From the NCBI GenBank assembly GCA_017578085.1, contig PKQR01000141.1, forward strand, positions 1-5,604: a DNA stretch of 5,604 nt, in the 5' to 3' direction. Origin of the DNA: Bacillota bacterium. Lineage in GTDB: Bacteria; Bacillota; Limnochordia; Limnochordales; ZCTH02-B6. The first letter of the stretch is position 1. Each line of letters starts with the position of its first letter. Positions 1 to 5,542 of this stretch are shown piece by piece. The notes under the pieces were generated by a model. That model was not told the DNA's origin. It did no database searches and saw only the letters and a program-made list of their open reading frames with translations. The position numbers and the translations under genes are program-made.

Positions 1-2037
1 AAGAAGCGGGCGCCGGTCAACTGGTGTCCCAAGTGCCAGACGGTGCTGGCCAACGAGCAGGTGGTCGACGGCTGCTGCGAGCGCTGCGATACGCCGGTGA
101 CGGTGCGGGACCTCGAGCAGTGGTTTTTCCGCATCACCCAGTACGCCGAACGGCTCTTGCGCGAGCTGGACGAGTTGACCGGCTGGCCGGACAAGGTCAA
201 GATCATGCAGCGCAACTGGATCGGCAAGAGCACCGGCGTCGAGATCCAGTTCCCCATCAAGGGCATGGACGAGACCCTAGCCGTGTTCACGACTCGCGCC
301 GACACCATCTACGGCGCCACCTACATGGTCATCGCACCTGAACACCCGCTGGTGCCGCGGCTGATCGCGAATTCGCCGGACCGGGAAGCCATCCAGCGTT
401 TCATTGAGGACGTGCGCCGGCAGGGCGAGATCGCGCGCGCGGCCGAGGACGCCGAGAAGCTGGGCATGTTCACCGGCAGCTACTGCGTGAACCCGTTCAC
501 CGGCGAGGAAATCCCCATCTGGATCGGCAACTACGTCCTGATGGGCTACGGGACGGGCGCGATCATGGCCGTGCCCGCCCATGACCAGCGGGACTTGGAT
601 TTCGCGCGGCGCTACGGCCTGCCCGTGCGGGTCGTTGTCGCTCCGCCCTCGGGCGAACTGCCCGACGCCGCAACGATGACGGTCGCCTACACGGAAGACG
701 GCACGCTGGTCAACTCCGGGCCGTACTCCGGCCTGCCCAACCGGGAGGGGCTGGAGCGCATCGCGGATGAGGTGGAGCGGCGGGGCATCGGCCGGCGCCG
801 GGTGCAGTACCGGCTGCGGGACTGGCTCATCTCCCGCCAGCGTTACTGGGGCTGCCCGATCCCCATCGTCTACTGCGACCACTGCGGGACCGTGCCGGTG
901 CCCGAGGACCAGTTGCCGGTGCTCTTGCCCGAAGACGTGTCCTTCAAGCCGACCGGCCAGTCGCCGCTGGTCGATAAGCCAGAGTTCGTCAACACCACGT
1001 GTCCCAAGTGCGGCGGCCCGGCCCGCCGGGAGACGGACACGATGGATACCTTCGTCGACTCGTCCTGGTATTTCTTGCGGTTTTGCGACCCGCATAACCG
1101 GAACGCCGCATTCGACAGGGACAAGGTCGACTACTGGATGCCCGTGGACCAGTACATCGGCGGCGTCGAGCATGCCATCTTGCACTTGATGTACGCCCGC
1201 TTCTTCCAGATGGTGCTGGCGGATCTGGGGCTTGTCAGCACACCCCGGCCGTTTGAGCGGCTCTTGACCCAGGGGATGGTGCTCAAGGACGGGGCCAAGA
1301 TGTCCAAGTCCAAGGGCAACACCGTGGACCCCAACCACATCGTGGAGAAGTACGGGGCCGACACGGCGCGCCTGTTCATCCTGTTTGCCTCGCCGCCCGA
1401 GCGGGATCTTGAGTGGAGCGACGCCGGCGTGGAAGGGGCCTATCGCTTCTTGAACCGGGTGTGGCGCCTGGTGACGGACCTGGTCCATGAGCTCGGCCCG
1501 ATGCCGCAGGGACCGGCGCCGGCGGGCCGTGACGCGGCGGCGGAAGAGCTGCGGCGCATGGTGCACCGCACGCTAAAGAAGGTGACCCAGGACATCGAGG
1601 ACCGGTTCCACTTCAACACCGCCATCGCCGCCGTCATGGAGCTGGTCAACGCCTTCTACCAGTACAAGGAGTCGGCGGCGGAGAAGGACAAGGCCGTCGT
1701 GGCCGAGGGGCTCGAGAAGCTTGTGCTGATGATGGCGCCCTTCGCGCCGCACCTGGCCGAGGAGCTGTGGCAGACGCTGGGCCGCACCGACAGCGTGCAC
1801 CTGCAGCCGTGGCCGAGCTATGACCCGGAGGCGGTCCAGGCCGATACCATCGAGGTCGTGGTGCAGGTCAACGGCCGGGTGCGGGACCGACTGTGGGTGG
1901 CCCGGGAGGCGTCCGAAGCCGAAGTGCGTGAGGCGGCCCTGGCGCTGCCTAAGGTACGGGAGCACATCGCCGGGCGGCAGGTGGCGCGGGTGGTGGTGGT
2001 ACCCGGGCGGCTCGTCAACATCGTGGTAGCCCAGTAA
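1..2037 (+). CDS. leuS: Leucyl-tRNA synthetase, 5'-truncated by window edge
   Basis: Cytoplasmic class Ia synthetase that charges tRNA-Leu with leucine using ATP and hydrolyses mischarged tRNA. The frame is open from base 1 (KKRAPVNWCPKCQTVLANEQ) to a TAA stop, giving 678 visible residues. Bacterial LeuS is about 800-860 aa, so roughly 145 N-terminal residues, including the HIGH motif, lie upstream. Visible landmarks, numbered within the fragment: zinc-type CPKC (9-12) and CERC (26-29); CP1 editing domain with FTTRADT (96-102) and GTGAIMAVPAHDQRD (184-198), whose D198 matches the conserved editing aspartate; RDWLISRQRYWG (273-284); a second Cys-pair set, C292/C295 and C334/C337; DTFVDSSWYF; the ATP-binding KMSKS signature at 433-437 (bases 1297-1311); then the anticodon-binding helical domain and the typical C-terminal domain ending in VNIVVAQ. 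No frameshift is seen. The in-frame GTG at 43 is internal, not a start. A terminator hairpin follows and the next gene is convergent. Confidence 0.98.
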   Translation, partial: KKRAPVNWCPKCQTVLANEQVVDGCCERCDTPVTVRDLEQWFFRITQYAERLLRELDELTGWPDKVKIMQRNWIGKSTGVEIQFPIKGMDETLAVFTTRADTIYGATYMVIAPEHPLVPRLIANSPDREAIQRFIEDVRRQGEIARAAEDAEKLGMFTGSYCVNPFTGEEIPIWIGNYVLMGYGTGAIMAVPAHDQRDLDFARRYGLPVRVVVAPPSGELPDAATMTVAYTEDGTLVNSGPYSGLPNREGLERIADEVERRGIGRRRVQYRLRDWLISRQRYWGCPIPIVYCDHCGTVPVPEDQLPVLLPEDVSFKPTGQSPLVDKPEFVNTTCPKCGGPARRETDTMDTFVDSSWYFLRFCDPHNRNAAFDRDKVDYWMPVDQYIGGVEHAILHLMYARFFQMVLADLGLVSTPRPFERLLTQGMVLKDGAKMSKSKGNTVDPNHIVEKYGADTARLFILFASPPERDLEWSDAGVEGAYRFLNRVWRLVTDLVHELGPMPQGPAPAGRDAAAEELRRMVHRTLKKVTQDIEDRFHFNTAIAAVMELVNAFYQYKESAAEKDKAVVAEGLEKLVLMMAPFAPHLAEELWQTLGRTDSVHLQPWPSYDPEAVQADTIEVVVQVNGRVRDRLWVAREASEAEVREAALALPKVREHIAGRQVARVVVVPGRLVNIVVAQ

Positions 2038-2114
2038 GGATGGACGCTGGTGGCGACGGCCAGGTGCGGGGCGGCAAGAGCGGCGCCCCTCGCCGGGATG
2101 GCGCCTGGGAGAAC

Positions 2115-2168
2115 GGCGGCGGGACGGGTTCCGTCTCAACCGGAGGCCTGTCCCGCCGCCTATTCTTT
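2115..2168 (+). terminator. Intrinsic terminator after leuS, possibly bidirectional
   Basis: GGCGGCGGGAC (2115-2125) and GTCCCGCCGCC (2150-2160) form a perfect 11-bp inverted repeat. G-U and G-C pairs can extend it inward by about five pairs. The T-rich tail TATTCTTTTC follows on the plus strand, so the polarity fits termination of leuS transcripts. It sits about 77 nt after the leuS stop and 8 nt beyond the stop of the opposing glutaredoxin gene. Read on the minus strand the hairpin is equally strong, but only a poor T tract (GTTCTCCC) follows it. A shared bidirectional role is therefore possible but weaker. Confidence 0.8.
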
Positions 2169-2405
2169 TCAGTCCGCCGTCCCCACGGCGTCGAGGATCG
2201 CCTGGGGCCGGTAGCCCACGATCACCTGCCCGTCGATGACCGTCGTCGGCACCCCCAGCGTCCCCAGTTCCGCCAGTTCGGCCATGTACCGGCGATTCAA
2301 GCTGACATTGCGCTCCTCGTAGGCAATCCCCTGGCTGTCCAGGAACTGCTTCAGCAAGGTGCAGTAGGGGCAGGTTGAGGACGTGTACACGATCGGTGTC
2401 TTCAC
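2169..2405 (-). CDS. Glutaredoxin-family thiol-disulfide oxidoreductase, 78 aa
   Basis: Small cytoplasmic thioredoxin-fold protein expected to reduce disulfides or mixed disulfides, using low-molecular-weight thiols or a reductase partner. The length is typical of minimal glutaredoxin/NrdH-like redoxins. The first beta strand (PIVYTS, 4-9) leads to the active site CPYC (12-15). A helix follows, then AYEERNVS, the cis-proline motif GVPTTV (51-56), and IDGQVIVGYRP, whose glycine-tyrosine occupies the usual thiol-binding region. The start is GTG at 2405, supported by a strong ribosome binding site 9 nt upstream (2415-2420); the stop is TGA at 2169-2171. The gene is monocistronic in this window, convergent with leuS and divergent from comEA. 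Its promoter carries two operator-like palindromes. The CPYC site is shared by classical glutaredoxins and some NrdH proteins. No ribonucleotide reductase gene is nearby, so the physiological partner cannot be assigned. Confidence 0.93.
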   Translation of the reverse strand: MKTPIVYTSSTCPYCTLLKQFLDSQGIAYEERNVSLNRRYMAELAELGTLGVPTTVIDGQVIVGYRPQAILDAVGTAD

Positions 2406-2414
2406 GGCTCCGAT

Positions 2415-2420
2415 TCCTCC
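2415..2420 (-). promoter_or_regulatory. Ribosome binding site of the glutaredoxin gene
   Basis: On the minus strand GGAGGA (within GGGAGGA) precedes GTG at 2405 by 9 nt. This near-perfect Shine-Dalgarno match fixes the GTG as the start, since no ATG is available in frame at a suitable distance. Confidence 0.85.
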
Positions 2421-2431
2421 CTTAAATACGA

Positions 2432-2447
2432 ATACCGGGTACGGTAT
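2432..2447. promoter_or_regulatory. Second, weaker operator-like palindrome
   Basis: ATACCG-GGTA-CGGTAT is a perfect 6-4-6 inverted repeat of 16 bp, the same total length and outer sequence (ATACC...GGTAT) as the palindrome at 2468-2483. The two centres lie 36 bp apart. Relative to the proposed minus-strand transcription start near 2453, it falls at roughly +7 to +22, in the untranslated leader of the glutaredoxin gene. An operator there could act as a roadblock or allow cooperative binding with the upstream site. Its resemblance to the first site is seen directly; its function is inferred. Confidence 0.5.
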
Positions 2448-2459
2448 AGTCGCGCCTTA

Positions 2460-2488
2460 AGATTAGTATACCCAGATGGGTATGTCAA
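2460..2488 (-). promoter_or_regulatory. Sigma-A-type promoter of the glutaredoxin gene
   Basis: On the minus strand a perfect -35 box, TTGACA (2488 to 2483), is followed after 17 nt by TAATCT (2465 to 2460), an imperfect -10. This predicts transcription starting near 2453 and a leader of about 48 nt before the GTG. A better-looking hexamer, TATACT (2470 to 2465), lies only 12 nt from the -35 box, which is too close for a normal promoter. The 16-bp palindrome at 2468-2483 fills almost the whole spacer, so a bound repressor would block polymerase. Confidence 0.65.
2468..2483. promoter_or_regulatory. Operator-like palindrome in the promoter spacer (CsoR/CstR-type)
   Basis: ATACCCA-GA-TGGGTAT is a perfect 7-2-7 inverted repeat lying between the -35 and -10 boxes of the minus-strand promoter. 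A short G/C tract flanked by ATA/TAT ends is characteristic of operators bound by the CsoR/RcnR/CstR family of all-helical repressors. These sense copper, nickel, formaldehyde or persulfides, and several control thiol-redox or sulfur-transfer genes. The 17-nt spacing argues for simple repression rather than a MerR-type activator, which normally needs 19-20 nt. No regulator gene lies in the window, so the assignment rests on site shape and on the redox nature of the controlled gene. Confidence 0.6.
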
Positions 2489-2590
2489 GCGCTGGGCGAG
2501 CGGCCTGAATACTGCAATGTAGCTGAAGGAAGACGGCCGTGCCGAGCGAAACCCCGTGCCTACCACCCGCCGGCCGCGCCCGCAGGGGCT

Positions 2591-2598
2591 GGGAGGGG
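2591..2598 (+). promoter_or_regulatory. Ribosome binding site of comEA
   Basis: GGGAGGGG lies 5 nt before ATG at 2604; counted from its GGAGG core the spacing is 7-8 nt. This supports ATG 2604 over the in-frame GTG at 2556, which has no comparable site and would add 16 residues before the membrane anchor. Confidence 0.8.
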
Positions 2599-2603
2599 TA
2601 TAT

Positions 2604-3137
2604 ATGCTCGGGTGGTCGCGGTTGGAAAGCTGGCTCGCGGTCGTGGTCAGCGTGTTGCTGGTGACCGGGGCTGTCGGCAACGCGCTGTTGGGCCGTCAGC
2701 GGGGCGCTGGACTTGGACCGGTGATTATCGAGACTATCGAAGCCGCCGCGCCGTCGGTCCAAGAAGCGGGGGCCGACGCGGCGGCTGCACAACCGCCGGG
2801 CGGCACCGGGTATGACGGGGCAGGGTCTGGCGCCGGCAAAGCGGACGCGAGCGGCAAAGCGGACACGGTGGGACACGGTTGTGCCGATACAGCGCCTGCG
2901 CCTGCTGCTGACGCAACGGCAGCGCCGGCCGCCGGCACGGACCAGCGTCTCAACATCAATCTCGCTCAGGCGTCGGAGCTGGAACGCCTTCCGGGCATCG
3001 GGCCCGCCTTGGCGCGCCGGATCGTCGAGTATCGCGAGGCGTGGGGGCCGTTCAGCGACATCGCGGACATCCTCGAGGTGCCCGGCATCGGTCCCGCCAA
3101 GTTCCAGGCGATAAAGGACCTGATCAGGGTTGAGTAG
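2604..3137 (+). CDS. comEA: ComEA, helix-hairpin-helix DNA receptor for competence
   Basis: Membrane-anchored protein that binds double-stranded DNA outside the cytoplasmic membrane and passes it to ComEC during natural transformation. The product is 177 aa. Residues 1-9 form a short cytoplasmic head and about 10-30 one transmembrane anchor (WLAVVVSVLLVTGAVG). Residues 31-113 are an Ala/Gly/Asp/Pro-rich linker with a lone cysteine (C93). Residues 114-177 are a textbook ComEA (HhH)2 domain with two PGIG hairpins (130-133 and 160-163) and the family pattern INLAQASELERLPGIG. Firmicute ComEA usually has an SLBB/beta-grasp domain between anchor and HhH (B. subtilis protein about 205 aa). None is recognisable here, and only GPVIIETIEA (38-47) resembles a strand. 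The family assignment is firm from the HhH domain, the anchor and the adjoining comEC. Whether the organism is transformable cannot be told. Confidence 0.93.
   Translation: MLGWSRLESWLAVVVSVLLVTGAVGNALLGRQRGAGLGPVIIETIEAAAPSVQEAGADAAAAQPPGGTGYDGAGSGAGKADASGKADTVGHGCADTAPAPAADATAAPAAGTDQRLNINLAQASELERLPGIGPALARRIVEYREAWGPFSDIADILEVPGIGPAKFQAIKDLIRVE
2834..2879 (+). repeat. Short direct repeats in the comEA linker
   Basis: CGGCAAAGCGGAC occurs at 2834-2846 and again at 2852-2864, an 18-bp period that keeps frame and encodes GKAD-AS-GKAD. It runs directly into two copies of GGACACGGT (2861-2869 and 2871-2879), whose 10-bp period does not keep frame. The block lies in the low-complexity linker between anchor and HhH domain, where slippage could change linker length without harming a fold. 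Confidence 0.75.
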
Positions 3138-3141
3138 CGCC

Positions 3142-5511
3142 ATGCGGCCCTTGGTGACCTGGAGCACGCTGGTGGCGGCCGGCATCGCCCTGCAGGGGCG
3201 GCTGGGCTTGGCGCCCGCCGTTTGGACGGCGCTGGCCGCCGCCCTGGGACTGCCCGTGGCCGTTGGGACGGCGCGCGGGCGCCGCATGGCACCGCTCGCC
3301 CTTGCGCTCGTGGTCGTCACCGGCGCCGGTTGGCTGGCCCAGCACGAGGCGAGGCTGGAGGCAGGTCTTGCGCCCTTTATCGACGGCAGGCCCGTCGTCC
3401 TGACCGGCCAAGTGGTGGATTTTCCCGAAGCCGACGGGGCCCGCAGGCACGTGGTGGTGCGGGTCGACCGGGTCGAGCGCGGGGCAGAGGTTGTGGCCGC
3501 TGCGGGCCGGGTGCGGGTGACGATGCCCTCGACGGTGGAGGTGGACTACGGCGATCGCGTGCGGGTGCGGGCCGTCCTGCGCCGGCCCGCGTCGGCCGGC
3601 AATCCCGGCGCGTTCGACTACCGGGACCACCTGCGCCGCCAGGGGATCACGGCCGTAGCCACCGTTTCCTATCCGCGCCACGTGTCGGTCATCGCCCGCG
3701 GGCAGCTGAACCCGTTCTTGAGGCTCGTCTCCAGGGTCCGGGCATGGGTGGCCGAGGGCCTGCAAGCCTCGTTGACGCCGGAGCAGGCCGGGGTGATGAC
3801 CGGGCTGGTCTTGGGCGAACGCCAGGACTTGTCGCCCGAGCTCGAGGACACCTTCCGCCGGGCAGGGGTGACGCACCTCTTGGCCGTGTCGGGCCTGCAC
3901 GTGGGCTTTGTGGCTACAGCCGGCTGGCGACTCTTGCGTACCCTACGGGTTCCCCGGGTGGCGAGCGCACTGGCTGGGGCGGCGCTGGTGTGGCTCTACG
4001 TGCTGGCCACCGGGGCGCGGCCGCCGGCCGTGCGGGCCGGCGTCGGTACAACCCTTGGCCTGCTCGCCGCGGCGGTGGGGCGGGATAGGGATCTGGCCAC
4101 GGCGCTCGCCTTGGCGGCACTGGTTCTGATGGTGCAGAACCCGCTGGTGCTGTTTGATGTATCGTTCCAGTTGACCTTCGCCGCCACAGCCGGGATCCTC
4201 TTGGCCTACGGGCCGCTGTCCCAGGCGATGGCCAAGCTGCCCCGGGCGTTGGCCGGCGCCGTGGCGGTCACGGCCGGTGCCCAATTGGGCGTGACGCCCC
4301 TTTTGGCGTACTATTTCCAAGAGATCTCGCTGGTCGGCTTTGCCGCCAGCCTCATCGGCGCCCCACTGACGGGCATTTTGGTGCCATTGGGTCTCGCATC
4401 CGGCCTTCTGTTTCACCTCTGGCCCGGCGGAGCGCAGTTGTTGGCCGCTGTGGTGGGCTGGGGGCTGGAAGCATTGCTGGCCGCGACGGCCGCCTTTGCC
4501 CGTCTCCCATGGGCGGTTGTCCCCGTGCCCAGACCGACCAGCGGGGCGATGGTGGTCTGGTGGGTTTTGGCCGCTGTCGCGCTCCGCTGGTCCGAGTTGG
4601 CCCCGCGGTGGAGGCGGGGACTGCTGTGGGCATGCGCGCTGGCAGTCGCCGCCGCGTGGTCGGCGGCGGCGCTGGTGCCGCGACCCCTGGAGATGCTGGT
4701 GCTGGATGTGGGCCAAGGGGACGCCATCCTGATCCGCACCCCGGCGGGGGCGACAGCGCTGGTGGACGGCGGCGGCCGCCGAGTGCTGGACGGGAAAGAG
4801 GTTTTCAATGCCGGGAGGGACGTCATCTTGCCGTTGCTCCGGCGGGAAGGTGTGCGGCGGGTGGATGTGGTGGTGGTGACCCATGCCCACGACGACCACC
4901 TGGCCGGGCTGCTGCCGGTCTTGTCCAGTGTCCCCGTGGGGCTGGTGGTGGATAACGGGCAAGGCGGGTCCACCCCCGTGTGGGACGAGTATCTAGCCGT
5001 CGTCCGGGAACGGGAGCTGCCGCGCCGGGTCGTGCAGGCGGGACAATCGATCGTGCTCGACGGCGAAACGGTGCTGGAAGTGCTTCACCCGCCGTCCGTG
5101 CCCGTTGCTGGGGCCGGCGACGGCCTCAACGACAACTCCATCGTCCTGCGGCTGCGTCACGGGCAGACCGCTGTGCTGCTCACAGGCGACCTGGAGGTCC
5201 CGGGGCAAGAGCACCTGCTCAAAAGCGGCGCGGATCTGCGGGCCGACGTGGTGAAAGTTCCCCACCACGGCAGCCGCCTGTCGCTCGTCTCCGATTTTTA
5301 CGCCGCCACCGGCGCCGCAGCGGCCGTCATTTCCGTCGGGGCCAACAATTACGGCCAGCCGCACCCGGATGTCCTGGCGGCCCTGGAGCAGCTGGGCATC
5401 CCGGTCTACCGGACCGATGTGCACGGCGCGTTGCGCTGGGAAAGCGACGGCACCGCGTGGAGGCTGTGCCCGACCCGGGTGGTGCATCCGGAGGAGGCAT
5501 ACGCCTGCTGA
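3142..5511 (+). CDS. comEC: ComEC/Rec2 DNA-uptake channel with metallo-beta-lactamase-like domain
   Basis: Polytopic membrane protein thought to form the channel carrying single-stranded DNA into the cytoplasm during transformation. The length is 789 aa from ATG 3142, normal for the family. Three hydrophobic N-terminal segments precede an extracellular OB-like domain (about 84-175; VVLTGQVVDF to NPGAFDY). Next comes the Competence domain (about 214-480), with GLVLGERQDLSPE and the signature LLAVSGLHVG (246-255), and then several more membrane helices. The C-terminal MBL-like domain (about 518-789) has LDVGQGDA (521-528), HAHDDH (581-586), TGD ending at D683 and PHHGS (707-711). The putative metal-dependent nuclease residues are therefore intact. 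An alternative TTG start at 3130 (AAAGGA at 3113-3118, 11 nt upstream) would overlap comEA by 8 bp. ATG 3142 lies 4 nt after the comEA stop and gives a family-like MRPLV start. Either way coupling to comEA is likely. comEB, which separates the two genes in B. subtilis, is absent. Confidence 0.97.
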   Translation: MRPLVTWSTLVAAGIALQGRLGLAPAVWTALAAALGLPVAVGTARGRRMAPLALALVVVTGAGWLAQHEARLEAGLAPFIDGRPVVLTGQVVDFPEADGARRHVVVRVDRVERGAEVVAAAGRVRVTMPSTVEVDYGDRVRVRAVLRRPASAGNPGAFDYRDHLRRQGITAVATVSYPRHVSVIARGQLNPFLRLVSRVRAWVAEGLQASLTPEQAGVMTGLVLGERQDLSPELEDTFRRAGVTHLLAVSGLHVGFVATAGWRLLRTLRVPRVASALAGAALVWLYVLATGARPPAVRAGVGTTLGLLAAAVGRDRDLATALALAALVLMVQNPLVLFDVSFQLTFAATAGILLAYGPLSQAMAKLPRALAGAVAVTAGAQLGVTPLLAYYFQEISLVGFAASLIGAPLTGILVPLGLASGLLFHLWPGGAQLLAAVVGWGLEALLAATAAFARLPWAVVPVPRPTSGAMVVWWVLAAVALRWSELAPRWRRGLLWACALAVAAAWSAAALVPRPLEMLVLDVGQGDAILIRTPAGATALVDGGGRRVLDGKEVFNAGRDVILPLLRREGVRRVDVVVVTHAHDDHLAGLLPVLSSVPVGLVVDNGQGGSTPVWDEYLAVVRERELPRRVVQAGQSIVLDGETVLEVLHPPSVPVAGAGDGLNDNSIVLRLRHGQTAVLLTGDLEVPGQEHLLKSGADLRADVVKVPHHGSRLSLVSDFYAATGAAAAVISVGANNYGQPHPDVLAALEQLGIPVYRTDVHGALRWESDGTAWRLCPTRVVHPEEAYAC

Positions 5512-5542
5512 AGGGGCAGGAACCGGCGGGACCGGCGCGGAA

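Noticed and set aside
277..1566. 429-residue open frame antisense to leuS
   Set aside because: It lies wholly opposite a well-conserved LeuS coding region. It is rich in His/Arg/Pro/Gly, as expected of shadow frames in GC-rich DNA, and shows no recognisable motif.
2082..2105. GGCGCC...GGCGCC inverted repeat after leuS
   Set aside because: Only six pairs of self-complementary sequence with no T tract. The hairpin at 2115-2160 is a much better terminator.
2040..2378. 112-residue plus-strand open frame after leuS
   Set aside because: It runs through the terminator hairpin and then antisense to the clear glutaredoxin gene, with no plausible product.
2422..2450. Plus-strand promoter with TATAGT at 2445-2450
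   Set aside because: The -10 match is good, but the hexamer 17 nt upstream is TTAAAT, a poor -35. TATAGT overlaps the arm of the palindrome, so the match is probably incidental.
2556..2603. Upstream GTG start for comEA
   Set aside because: It would add MPTTRRPRPQGLGGVY before the membrane anchor. It lacks a ribosome binding site and overlaps the strong GGGAGGGG that serves ATG 2604.
2463..3320. 285-residue minus-strand open frame across comEA and the promoter region
   Set aside because: It overlaps the operators, comEA and the comEC start. Its composition is Arg/Ala/Pro-rich shadow sequence with no motif or ribosome binding site.
3943..4962. 339-residue open frame antisense to comEC
   Set aside because: Low-complexity Gln/Gly/His/Arg composition, no domain, and opposite the conserved ComEC membrane and MBL regions; a GC-driven shadow.
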